From NCBI RefSeq assembly GCF_000826125.2, contig NZ_LN651371.1:1475-54218 (forward strand): a stretch of 52,744 nt of DNA. The letters run 5' to 3'. A program made the position numbers and the translations under genes. The DNA comes from Bhargavaea cecembensis (GTDB lineage Bacteria > Bacillota > Bacilli > Bacillales_A > Planococcaceae). The notes under the pieces were generated by a model. The model was not told the origin of the DNA, did not search any database, and saw only the letters and a list, made by a program, of their open reading frames with translations. Shown here in pieces: positions 8,867-16,944 of this stretch (position 1 is its first letter; every line of letters starts with the position of its first letter).

Positions 8867-10180
8867 ATGACACCCGGAAAAGAAGCATTATGGCCTTTCT
8901 ATGAGTTCGCCGTCGAACACGCGGCCGTCGGCATCCATGCCGTCGATCTGAGCGGAAAGACCGTCATTTATAATGAAAAGATGAAGCAAATTGAAGGACT
9001 GGAGCTTGCCGAGCTGACAGACCGGACCGTCCTGGACCTTTTCCGGTTCGGGAAAGACGAGAGCACGCTCATGAAAGTGCTGAAGAGCGGAATTCCGGTC
9101 CAAAATGCCAAACAGACCTACTGGAACCGGAACGGGCAGGAGATCACGACAGTCAATGATACGTATCCCGTGAATGGCCCGTCCGGCCTGATCGGCGCCG
9201 TCGAACTGGCCCGCGATGTGACGGCTCTCGAGAAGTTCGTCCATCAGCCGCTCCGGACCTATGATGAAAAAATTTCGTTCTCCTCCATCACGGCCGAAAG
9301 TGCGGCGATGGAAGCGGTGGTGGCCACGGCGAAAAAAGCGGCCGCCGCCAAGCTGCCTGTTCTTCTCACCGGAGAGACCGGCACGGGCAAGGACTTGATT
9401 GCGGGCGCCCTGCACAACGGATCTGCGTACGCAGGCAAACCATACTTCACGCTGTTTTGCCCGGCGCTGGACACCCAGGACCTACGGCAGACGATGGAAC
9501 GGATCCAGGAAGTGCCCGAATGCACGGTCTTCTGCGACCGGATCGATCTGGCAGGAATGAGGATGCAGGAGGAATTGCTCCGGGAACTCGGCCGGCTGGA
9601 AGACGGATCCCGGCAATTCATCGCCAGCATCGGCGGAGACGCCATCGACCTGATCGCCGAAGGGGGCTTGCTGAAGGAGCTGTATTACTTTTTCTCCTCC
9701 ATCACCATTTATATCCCTCCCCTGCGCAAGCGGATGGCGGATCTCTGGCCGTTCATCGACGACTATCTGGACCGGCACCGGCGGAGATTCGGGTCGGCCG
9801 TACATGGTCTTTCTCCGGAGGTCCGTCAGACATTTGAATCATACAGATGGCCGGGCAATCTCAAGGAAGTCGAGCTGCTGCTTGATGAAATCACGTCCGT
9901 GCTCACGACCGAAACCGAGATCACCTATGACCTCCTGCCCCATCACTTCAAGCTGAAAGTCCAGGAAGGTTTCTCTCCCGCCAAGCGGCCGCAAGACTTC
10001 GTCATCCAGGAAGGGAATGATTTCCTGCCGCTCGACCAGTATTTGCGGGAGGCTGAAGAGTATTATCTGTCCAAGGTGATGAATGTATTCGAGGGCAATG
10101 TGACGAAGGCGGCGCAGGCGCTCGGGATGAGCCGGCAAAACTTGCAATACCACTTGAAAAAGCTGAAAAACGGCATATGA
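8867..10180 (+). CDS. RocR-like PAS/AAA+/Fis regulator with degenerate AAA+ domain
   Basis: A 437-aa protein with the three-domain plan of RocR-type enhancer-binding proteins: a PAS domain (about 10-125), an AAA+ domain (about 140-370) and a C-terminal Fis-type helix-turn-helix (NVTKAAQALGMSRQNLQYHL). Walker A is intact (GETGTGKD). The segment that should hold GAFTGA, the loop that contacts sigma-54, is missing. Walker B reads VFCDRIDL (acidic E replaced by R), and the arginine-finger region is LLKELYYFF instead of FRxDLYYRL. It therefore probably cannot remodel sigma-54 holoenzyme. The E. coli regulator TyrR, also lacking GAFTGA, is a precedent. Start at ATG 8867 after AGAGGTGG; a TTG ten codons upstream has no ribosome binding site. 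It is divergent from rocA, so roc control is inferred. Confidence 0.85.
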   Translation: MTPGKEALWPFYEFAVEHAAVGIHAVDLSGKTVIYNEKMKQIEGLELAELTDRTVLDLFRFGKDESTLMKVLKSGIPVQNAKQTYWNRNGQEITTVNDTYPVNGPSGLIGAVELARDVTALEKFVHQPLRTYDEKISFSSITAESAAMEAVVATAKKAAAAKLPVLLTGETGTGKDLIAGALHNGSAYAGKPYFTLFCPALDTQDLRQTMERIQEVPECTVFCDRIDLAGMRMQEELLRELGRLEDGSRQFIASIGGDAIDLIAEGGLLKELYYFFSSITIYIPPLRKRMADLWPFIDDYLDRHRRRFGSAVHGLSPEVRQTFESYRWPGNLKEVELLLDEITSVLTTETEITYDLLPHHFKLKVQEGFSPAKRPQDFVIQEGNDFLPLDQYLREAEEYYLSKVMNVFEGNVTKAAQALGMSRQNLQYHLKKLKNGI

Positions 10181-10215
10181 AAAAGCGGAGCTGATCTGAT
10201 CAGCCCCGCTTTTTC
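10179..10215. terminator. bidirectional terminator between the RocR-like gene and yugI
   Basis: A near-perfect stem of about 18 bp: GAAAAAGCGG-GCTGATC pairs with GATCAGC-CCGCTTTTTC around a single T, with one mismatch. The stem includes the last bases of the regulator's stop codon and serves the two convergent genes. Confidence 0.85.
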
Positions 10216-10223
10216 ATCTTGTC

Positions 10224-10598
10224 TTATTGTCCGGATTGCCGGATCCAGTCCTGCAATTTGTCACGGAGTGTGTTGAAGCCGTCGGCATCGCGCTCGTCGA
10301 TCCGGTCTTGGAGAGAGCGTCTCGGCCGTTCCTCGCGCCGGGACGCCGGCGGCTGTTCCTGGAGCGCGCGGATCGAGAGGCTGATCTTGCCCGCCTGCTC
10401 ATCGACGTCGAGCACCTTCACGGTCACTTCCTGCCCGACGGACAGATAGTTATTCACGTCTTTCACGAATCCGTACGTGATTTCTGAAATATGGACGAGT
10501 CCCTGTGTGTTTTTGTCGAGCGCGATGAAGGCGCCGTACGGCTGGATGCCGGCGACTTTTCCCGTCACCACGTCTCCTTTTTTATACGTTCCTGCCAT
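10224..10598 (-). CDS. yugI: S1 RNA-binding domain protein YugI (general stress protein 13)
   Basis: A 124-aa protein. Residues about 6-75 form one S1/OB-fold RNA-binding domain (KGDVVTGKVAGIQPYGAFIAL, HISEI, VGQEVTVKVLDVD). A charged, arginine-rich tail of about 45 residues follows. B. subtilis YugI is a ribosome-associated general stress protein, and binding to RNA or ribosomes in the cytosol is expected. I chose ATG at 10598 because GGGAGCGGTAAC precedes it, rather than an ATG six codons upstream. The gene is single and convergent with the RocR-like gene, sharing its terminator. Confidence 0.88.
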   Translation of the reverse strand: MAGTYKKGDVVTGKVAGIQPYGAFIALDKNTQGLVHISEITYGFVKDVNNYLSVGQEVTVKVLDVDEQAGKISLSIRALQEQPPASRREERPRRSLQDRIDERDADGFNTLRDKLQDWIRQSGQ

Positions 10599-10698
10599 GT
10601 TACCGCTCCCAATCATTTTGGTTTATCCGATCTGCCTGTTCGGCCATTGCAAATTATACCATAGGCCTCTCCCACCGGCAAAGATGACCGGACGGCGG

Positions 10699-12792
10699 TC
10701 AGTCGGGAGACGTCGGATCGACGGTCCAGACGCCGGACGCGGAATAATCAAGCCAAAGCTTATACACCCCTCCGTCGTGATCATTCATGACCGTGACGGA
10801 CGCATGGATTCCCGTATCCGAAGTTTCGACTTCCTGCGGCGAGAAGGTGACAGTCACGTCTCCCCCGCCAATTCCTCCGGCGATCAATTGCGCCGCTTTT
10901 TCACCGGCCTCCGAAGGGACGCGGCCGCCGGTGAGCTTCTGCATCATGTTTTCATCCTGCTGATGGACGGCCATTCCGTAGAGGACGGCGATCATGACCG
11001 GCGATTCGTCCGCCAAGATCGTTTGGTCGTCGGCCGACTGTATTTCTTCGTACAGCATTTCCGCACGCGCCTCGAAAGGATTTTCCGGCAGATAGACGGA
11101 CTGCGGCTGGAATCCGCCCGTGTCTTCATAATTTCCTTCCCTTACACCGGCCAGCAGGTCGAGGTATCCCGTGTTGCCGAGCCGGTTGTAGGCGGCTGAT
11201 TTCCGCCAGCCGGACGCCTCCATCTCAGAAACGACTGGGCCGATGAGCCGTGCGGCAGGGGATTCATCCCCAAGAGCGACAAGCGTTCGCCAGGCCTCCC
11301 GCCTGGCGGGTTCCACTGTTCCATCCGGCCCGAACACCTGGTTTCCCCCGCTGCCGAAAATAAGCTCGCTGAAAAGGTGGACGGCAAGCGACCTCGTCTC
11401 ATAGCCGCCCGGGGAAGACTCGTTCTCCAAAGCGGAAAGCCTTTCCAGCTCGCCGAGATCAGCGGCCATTTCCTGGAGCGGGTAATCTGCAGTTCCCAGT
11501 TCCGCAGCGGTCATCTTCTCCATCATGCGGACGTAGCCGGCGACCGACGGATGAAGCTGACCGGATTCTTCAAGCAGGGAAGGAAAGCGGATAATGGTCA
11601 GGATCTCCTGTCCATCCGCTTTCATCACTCCAAGTTCGTACCCCTCCGACTTCATCATGGCAGCCGTGTTCCGCAAGCGCTCCGGATAATCCGCCGAGCT
11701 TGCATAAAACCGTTTTTCATCAAACTCGCCTTCCCGGACGGCTTTCTGGAAATACTCCGGATACTCGTCGATGCGGTCCATGACCGACCCGCCGAGCTCC
11801 CACCTTCTCATGTTGAATAACTCATACAGCTCCCAGCTTTTATTGAAATCCTCCGTCAGGCTGTTCCGTTTCAGACGACTAGCCAGCTCCGACGGAAAAT
11901 CCAGGTAATGGACGATTTCCTGGTAATCTTTCTCCACTTTCCGCCTGTCGGCCGGCTCGCCCTTGAGGAGATCGTGCTCCTCCTTCAGCCGGAGATCCGA
12001 AAACCGGCGATTGGCCTCTTCCAGCGTGAACAGGCCGGTGAGCCCCTCTTTCTTCACTCCGGCCTTCACCCGGAAAGCCTCCACTTCCCCGTCATAACGT
12101 TCCTTGAGCTGTTCGAGGTAGGCCTCATCCACCGGACCGGTCCGAGACGACAGATAAAACGTGGCGGCGATCAAGAGAAGTGCAACGGCCCCGGCGGCGA
12201 AGACCGGCCATGTACGCCTGGAACGGGACCGGGCGGGCTCGGCCACCGGAGGATCTTCCGGTGTTTCCGCAGCTTCCGGAGCGGGAAATGAAATGCGTTC
12301 ATACGCTTTTTTCAAGAGTGATTCCCTGCTCCGGAGATGATCGATTCCATCACTTTCCGCCAACATTCCGGCGGCCTTTTCCCTTTTTTGAAGTGCCTCT
12401 TCCGGGCTGCATCCGAGAATCTCTCCTGCCTCTTCGGCGCCGAACCCGTGGAAGTCCAGCAGGAGCAAAGCGCGGCGCTCGTCTGCCGGAAGCCCGGTGA
12501 TCGACCAGTGAAGGAATTCATCTTCGGGAAAGCGGAAAACTTCGGATTCGTCCACGGCCGCCCGCTCGCCCGTCCGGATGCAGAAGATTTGATAAAGGAC
12601 TGCCCGGCCGGCTTCATCTTTTTCCGCTGCTTCCCGCAAGATGCTTTCGGCGGTTTCCCGTACTTTGCCTGCCGGCTCCCCGTCCTGATGGATGAACCGT
12701 TCAAGTCCGGTACGATGCGGTTCCAACGCCTGCCGTCTTTCCATCCGTACTTTATGAAGGTCGTTCTCTATCTTTTTTCGTTTCCTGAACAT
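10699..12792 (-). CDS. hypothetical membrane protein with sigma-70 region-4-like N-terminus
   Basis: A 697-aa protein I do not recognise as a named family. The cytoplasmic part (1-192) is charged. Residues about 100-145 read like sigma-70 region 4 (LPADERRALLLLDFHGFGAEEAGEILGCSPEEALQKR), with the helix-turn-helix pattern of ECF sigma factors. No region 2 is visible. One membrane segment follows at about 194-215 (WPVFAAGAVALLLIAATFYL). The remaining 480 residues should lie outside the cell and are mostly helical and acidic, with no enzyme motif I can name. The start ATG has a GGGGGAAC ribosome binding site. It is monocistronic with an extended -10 promoter. It may be a membrane-tethered regulator or a stress sensor; function unknown. 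Confidence 0.75.
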   Translation of the reverse strand: MFRKRKKIENDLHKVRMERRQALEPHRTGLERFIHQDGEPAGKVRETAESILREAAEKDEAGRAVLYQIFCIRTGERAAVDESEVFRFPEDEFLHWSITGLPADERRALLLLDFHGFGAEEAGEILGCSPEEALQKREKAAGMLAESDGIDHLRSRESLLKKAYERISFPAPEAAETPEDPPVAEPARSRSRRTWPVFAAGAVALLLIAATFYLSSRTGPVDEAYLEQLKERYDGEVEAFRVKAGVKKEGLTGLFTLEEANRRFSDLRLKEEHDLLKGEPADRRKVEKDYQEIVHYLDFPSELASRLKRNSLTEDFNKSWELYELFNMRRWELGGSVMDRIDEYPEYFQKAVREGEFDEKRFYASSADYPERLRNTAAMMKSEGYELGVMKADGQEILTIIRFPSLLEESGQLHPSVAGYVRMMEKMTAAELGTADYPLQEMAADLGELERLSALENESSPGGYETRSLAVHLFSELIFGSGGNQVFGPDGTVEPARREAWRTLVALGDESPAARLIGPVVSEMEASGWRKSAAYNRLGNTGYLDLLAGVREGNYEDTGGFQPQSVYLPENPFEARAEMLYEEIQSADDQTILADESPVMIAVLYGMAVHQQDENMMQKLTGGRVPSEAGEKAAQLIAGGIGGGDVTVTFSPQEVETSDTGIHASVTVMNDHDGGVYKLWLDYSASGVWTVDPTSPD

Positions 12793-12819
12793 ACAAGTTC
12801 CCCCATCCTGTCTATGGCT

Positions 12820-12828
12820 ATTATATCA
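12820..12828 (-). promoter_or_regulatory. extended -10 promoter of the 697-aa membrane protein gene
   Basis: On the minus strand TGATATAAT (TG-N-TATAAT) lies about 30 bp before the start codon. There is no clear -35. Confidence 0.45.
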
Positions 12829-12937
12829 GCGCAAGGAGCCGAACAGACACCCCCGGGGAAAATCGGCCATTAGCCCCTTTCTTTCCGTTTGCCTTCATGT
12901 ACAATGGGAGAATCAATTTCATTGAAGAGGTGGAGCG

Positions 12938-14265
12938 ATGGAAAAACGAGACCAATGGACGTCCAAGATCGGATTCATCCTGGCCGCGGCCGGGAGCGCC
13001 ATCGGCCTGGGCGCCATCTGGAAATTCCCATACATGGCCGGGATGAACGGCGGCAGCGTATTCATTTTCATGTTCATCTTGAGCACCGTCCTGATCGGCC
13101 TGCCGATCTTGATCGCGGAATTCATCATCGGCCGGAGAGGCCAGGCGGATGCCGTCACTGCTTTTCGCAAGCTCGCTCCCGGGACCGTCTGGCCGCTGGT
13201 CGGGAAAATGGGTTCATCCTGTCGATCGTCATCCTGTCTTTCTACAGTGTCGTCGGCGGATGGATCCTTTCGTATCTGTTCCGTTCTGCGGCATTTCTCG
13301 CCGGGGGCGGCCGGCCGGATGACTTCGGGGCGCTTTTTGATCAGGTGATCGCCAATCCCCTTGAAGCGGTGGCCGCGCAGGCCGTATTCATGCTGCTGAC
13401 GATTCTGATTGTCTCGGGCGGGATCAAGGCGGGGATCGAGCGGGCCAGCCGGTGGATGATGCCGCTCCTTTTCTTGTCGTTCATCGTCCTCGCGGCAAGA
13501 TCCCTCACCCTCCCCGGCGCCATGGAAGGAATCCGGTTCATGTTCGTCCCGGATCTTCAGTACCTAAACGGGCATACCGCACTGCTGGCTCTCGGCCAGG
13601 CATTCTTCTCGCTCAGTGTCGGGATCGGCGGGATGATCACCTACGCCTCCTATCTGCCGAAGGAAGAGAACCTCATGAGGTCGGCATGGAGTGTCACCGG
13701 ACTCAATATCCTCATTTCCATCCTGGCCGGCCTTGTCATCTTTCCCGCCGTGTTCGCGCTCGGCGGCTCGCCGGCGGACGGCCCGGGACTCATCTTCGTC
13801 GTCCTGCCCGGAATATTTGCGAACATTCCGTTTGGCGGCTGGTTCATGCTGTTATTCTTTGTCCTCATGCTGTTCGCGACGCTGACTTCATCGATTTCAA
13901 TGCTGGAGATCACAGTATCGATCGGCATCCGGAACCGGTACGACCGGCGCCGGCGTGCGGCCTGGGTGTATGGCCTGATCATTTTCATCATCGGACTGCC
14001 GAGCGCACTTTCCTTTGGTCTCATGGCGGATGTCCGGCTGTTCGGCCTTCCCGCGTTTGACCTGGCCGATACGATCGTCAGCAAATTCGGCATGCCGATC
14101 GGCGCCTTTCTCATCTCGCTCTTCGCCGGCCATGTTCTCACAAAAGCCGCGACCGACGAAGAGCTGGGCGGATCATCTTCCTCCGCCTCTGTGTGGAGGG
14201 CGGTAACCGGCTGGGTCTGCCCGGTCGCGATTCTCGTCATTTTCATTTCGACGATCGCCGGCTGA
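12938..14265 (+). pseudogene. NSS-family sodium-dependent transporter with a frameshift
   Basis: Two frames together encode a normal SNF/NSS transporter of about 442 aa with roughly 11-12 membrane segments. Frame 2 starts at ATG 12938 (GAGGTGG ribosome binding site) and runs through TM1 ([17 protein letters not shown]) and TM2 to about 13210. Frame 1 then continues with [11 protein letters not shown] (TM3) to the stop at 14265. Restoring one G in the GGG at 13210-13212 gives [15 protein letters not shown] and one uninterrupted protein, so the sequence lacks one base. No other damage is visible, so this is a very recent mutation or a base-calling error. Family members import amino acids with Na+. 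No MetS-type small subunit gene follows it. Confidence 0.8.
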
Positions 14266-14347
14266 ATGGCTGTCACAAGGTCATAACGGACCGAACGACC
14301 GGGCCGGAACATCACCCGGCCGGGAACTTCATCATTTCCGGAGCAAT

Positions 14348-14376
14348 GAAAAAAACCGCCAACCGGCGGTTTTTTC
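14348..14376. terminator. bidirectional terminator between the NSS gene and yugE
   Basis: AAAAACCGCC pairs with GGCGGTTTTT around a four-base loop (GAAAAAAACCGCC / GGCGGTTTTTTC overall), with A and T runs on both sides. It touches the stop codon of the convergent yugE. Confidence 0.85.
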
Positions 14377-14635
14377 ATGCAGGACAGACGACGCCATACT
14401 TGAGCGCGATCAGCTTGTATGCGATGTCCATGCAGGATTCAAGCGGAATCCAAAATTCGTGGGAATGTTCGTAAATGAGCCGGATCCGGTTCGCCAATTC
14501 TGAAGGATGACCGGTTTCATGAAGTGCGGCAATGACATCCGCAATCTCCTCATCATAAGCATCCTCCCCTTGTCCGAGCGGGTCCCACTGCTTTAAAAAG
14601 TCCGCTGCGAAGCGGTTCATTTCGACTGTATCCAC
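14375..14635 (-). CDS. yugE: DUF1871 family protein YugE
   Basis: An 86-aa acidic, all-helical soluble protein, the same length as B. subtilis YugE as I recall it. Recognisable segments are LKQWDPLG, YDEEIADV and YEHSFEFW-like YEHSHEFWIPLESCMD. Function unknown. GTG at 14635 is preceded by AGGTGAGACA. It is divergent from patB, which is also its neighbour in B. subtilis. Its stop codon is embedded in the terminator shared with the NSS gene. Confidence 0.78.
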   Translation of the reverse strand: MDTVEMNRFAADFLKQWDPLGQGEDAYDEEIADVIAALHETGHPSELANRIRLIYEHSHEFWIPLESCMDIAYKLIALKYGVVCPA

Positions 14636-14675
14636 TGTCTCACCTGAATTTTCATTTTTTTATTCGATAGAATGC

Positions 14676-14688
14676 TGTTATCATAACA
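14676..14688. promoter_or_regulatory. 13-bp palindrome over the putative patB -10 region
   Basis: TGTTATCATAACA is a perfect palindrome around a central C/G. It contains TGTTATCAT, a possible extended -10, about 37 bp upstream of the patB start. It could be a repressor operator, or simply chance in AT-rich DNA. Confidence 0.35.
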
Positions 14689-14722
14689 ATAGTCGCATGA
14701 AAAAGAAAGAGAGGGAAATGAT

Positions 14723-15901
14723 TTGGGGAATTTCGCTGAAACGATCGAACGCAAGGGAACCCGGTCGGTGAAATGGGACCGGTTGAAGGAAGTTTATGGA
14801 GTCGCGGACGCCACGGACATTCTGCCGATGTGGGTCGCGGATATGGACTTTGCCGCGCCGGAACCGGTGATCCGCGCGATGCAGGAACGCCTGGACCACC
14901 CGGTGTTCGGCTACTCCTACATATGTGATGGATGCAAGAAAGCTGTGGCCGACTGGCTGCTGAACCGGCACGATTGGAAAGTGGAATATGAGTGGATGCA
15001 ATTTGAGCACGGCGTCGTACCGGCAATCGCCTCGGCTGTCGAGACATTCACGGAAAAAGGGGATCACGTTCTGATCACGACCCCCGTCTATCCACCGTTC
15101 TTCACAATCCCGGCACTCCAGGACCGGGTGGTCGTCCAGAATCCGCTCCGGGAAAAAGACGGTATTTACTCGGTCGATTTCGAGTCGTTTGAACAGGCGA
15201 TTGAAGATAATGAAGTAAAGCTGTTCATCCTGTGCAACCCCCATAATCCGGGCGGATTCGCCTGGAGCCGGGAGGATCTGAAGAAAATGGCCGGGATCTG
15301 TGCAGAAAAAGGGGTCCTCATTTTCTCCGATGAGATCCATGCAGATCTCATGCTCGGCGGCAACAAGCACATTCCGATGGCCCTCGCAGCGGACGGGACC
15401 GGTGCCAAGATCGTCACATCCGTCGCCCCGACGAAGACGTTCAACTTGGCCGGTGTGCAGGCGGCGCTCATGATCACCGAAGACACTGAGCTCAGACAGC
15501 AGCTGGAGCATAACGCCATGGCCCACGGGCACTCCAACCTGAACGCCTTCGCTGCAGCCGCGCTCACCGCAGCCTACGAGGAAGGCGGCCCTTGGCTTGA
15601 AGAACTGATCAAAGTGATCGAGGAAAACATGGATCTCGTCATCCGTGAAATTCCGGCAGCCGTTCCCGGCGTGAAAATCAACAAGCCGGACTCCACCTAC
15701 CTCCTCTGGATCGATTACCGGGGCACCGGCCTTTCCGAAGAAGAAGTGATGGACCGGCTCCTGAACAAAGGCAAACTCGCTCTCGAGCCGGGCACGAAAT
15801 ACAGCGAAGCGGGCCGGGGCTTCCTCCGGATGAACGTCGCCGCGCCAAAATCAACCGTCGAGGACGGGATCGCCCGCTTTATCAAAGCATTCACCGACTG
15901 A
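14723..15901 (+). CDS. patB: cystathionine beta-lyase PatB (MalY/PatB aminotransferase)
   Basis: A 392-aa fold-type I PLP enzyme that cleaves C-S bonds of cystathionine or cysteine conjugates. It shows NPHNPGG (172-178), SDEIHADL (202-209) and the PLP lysine in SVAPTKTFNLAG (K238). The MWVADMDF motif near residue 36 is characteristic of MalY/PatB. The start is TTG at 14723 with GAGAGGG about seven bases upstream. An ATG at 14718 is out of frame. It is a single gene followed by a 17-bp-stem terminator. The role in methionine/thiol metabolism is inferred from the family. Confidence 0.92.
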   Translation: MGNFAETIERKGTRSVKWDRLKEVYGVADATDILPMWVADMDFAAPEPVIRAMQERLDHPVFGYSYICDGCKKAVADWLLNRHDWKVEYEWMQFEHGVVPAIASAVETFTEKGDHVLITTPVYPPFFTIPALQDRVVVQNPLREKDGIYSVDFESFEQAIEDNEVKLFILCNPHNPGGFAWSREDLKKMAGICAEKGVLIFSDEIHADLMLGGNKHIPMALAADGTGAKIVTSVAPTKTFNLAGVQAALMITEDTELRQQLEHNAMAHGHSNLNAFAAAALTAAYEEGGPWLEELIKVIEENMDLVIREIPAAVPGVKINKPDSTYLLWIDYRGTGLSEEEVMDRLLNKGKLALEPGTKYSEAGRGFLRMNVAAPKSTVEDGIARFIKAFTD

Positions 15902-15907
15902 CCTGAA

Positions 15908-15947
15908 CGCAAAACAGCCGCCTCATGGACGAGGCGGCTGTTTTGCG
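15908..15947. terminator. bidirectional terminator with a perfect 17-bp stem
   Basis: CGCAAAACAGCCGCCTC pairs perfectly with its complement across a 6-nt loop, with A and T tracts inside the stem. It ends patB. The other arm codes for the C-terminal residues of the convergent small membrane protein. Confidence 0.85.
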
Positions 15948-16141
15948 TTGCGTTCTGAAAGAACTTGCTTTTCAAGTTCCCGGGCCTTTTCTTCTTCCTG
16001 GCGGGATTTCTTGCGAATCCACTGGAAGAATACGTAACCGAGTGCCATGAACAGGAACAGCGTCAGGAATGCCGGAATATAAAGCGACTTATCTTCGGGA
16101 AAATAAAGAAACGGCATCAACAGAACCATTTCCATCTTCAT
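15923..16141 (-). CDS. small single-pass membrane protein, unrecognised
   Basis: A 72-aa protein with one membrane segment at about residues 22-42 (YIPAFLTLFLFMALGYVFF). A highly charged, probably coiled-coil tail follows (RKKSRQEEEKARELEKQ) and should be cytoplasmic. I do not recognise a family. AAGGAAG precedes the start. The first ATG (16141) is only three bases from it and the second (16135) has better spacing, so the true start may be two codons in. The gene lies just downstream of ppiB in the same direction, so it may be expressed with it. Its last codons lie within the patB terminator stem. Confidence 0.65.
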   Translation of the reverse strand: MKMEMVLLMPFLYFPEDKSLYIPAFLTLFLFMALGYVFFQWIRKKSRQEEEKARELEKQVLSERNAKQPPRP

Positions 16142-16183
16142 TCACTTCCTTGTAGGTCCCTGCCCCGGGAGGCAGGACCGGTC

Positions 16184-16774
16184 TCACTTTTTTAGGATCT
16201 CGATCGATTCAATGACCACGTCATCTGCGGGCTTGTCCTGGGCGCCCACTTTCACATCGGCGATTTTGTCCACGACGTCCATGCCTTCGACCACTTGTCC
16301 GAAGACGGTATGACGGTGGTCGAGCCAAGGGGTTCCGCCTTTCTCCTTGTACGCTTCGATGATTTCCGCCGGATAGCCGGCTCCCTCGAGCTGAGCGATC
16401 ATTTCTGCCGGAGTATTTTTCATCTGCACGATGAAGAACTGGCTGCCGTTTGTTCCAGGACCGGCGTTCGCCATGGAAAGCGCGCCGCGCAGGTTGAACA
16501 GCTCATGCGAGAACTCATCTTCGAATGTCGATCCGTAGATGCTTTCCCCGCCCATGCCTGTACCTGTCGGGTCGCCGCCCTGGATCATGAAATCTTTGAT
16601 GACCCGGTGGAAAATGATGCCGTCATAATAGCCATTCCTGGCGTGGGTCAGGAAGTTCTCGACCGTTTTCGGCGCCTGTTCGCGGAACAGCTTCACCTTG
16701 ACCGGGCCGTGGTTCGTATGGATGACCGCGAGCGCCTCCTGCTCTGCGGCTTCATTCGTCAATTGAGGGAACAT
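16184..16774 (-). CDS. ppiB: peptidyl-prolyl cis-trans isomerase, cyclophilin type PpiB
   Basis: A 196-aa cytosolic cyclophilin with no signal peptide. It has the catalytic [19 protein letters not shown] stretch and the [20 protein letters not shown] stretch, plus HTVFGQV near the C-terminus. It is about 50 residues longer than the B. subtilis enzyme as I recall it. The extra length is a leader of roughly 15 residues and an insertion ([19 protein letters not shown] region) that is common in other Firmicutes. It catalyses proline isomerisation during protein folding. AAAGGAGAG precedes the ATG. It is divergent from the MFS gene. Confidence 0.93.
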   Translation of the reverse strand: MFPQLTNEAAEQEALAVIHTNHGPVKVKLFREQAPKTVENFLTHARNGYYDGIIFHRVIKDFMIQGGDPTGTGMGGESIYGSTFEDEFSHELFNLRGALSMANAGPGTNGSQFFIVQMKNTPAEMIAQLEGAGYPAEIIEAYKEKGGTPWLDHRHTVFGQVVEGMDVVDKIADVKVGAQDKPADDVVIESIEILKK

Positions 16775-16883
16775 GAAGATCTCTCCTTTTCGTTTCTGCC
16801 CGTCCCGATGACGGCCAGCGTCTGTTTATCCCTCCAAGTGTATCACAGCAGACCTTTGAAAACGATGGATAAGCCGTGACACT

Positions 16884-16911
16884 TTGTTCGGGTTACGAAA
16901 TGCTCTATAAT
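16884..16911 (+). promoter_or_regulatory. sigma-A promoter of the MFS gene
   Basis: TTGTTC (16884-16889), a 16-bp spacer and TATAAT (16906-16911), about 33 bp before the start codon. Confidence 0.6.
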
Positions 16912-16944
16912 GGGCATAACAAGTGAAAAAAGGACGTTCGGTAC

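Noticed and set aside
13201-13216. Programmed ribosomal frameshift in the NSS gene
   Set aside because: There is no slippery heptamer with a downstream pseudoknot or stop arrangement, and NSS transporters are not known to use frameshifting.
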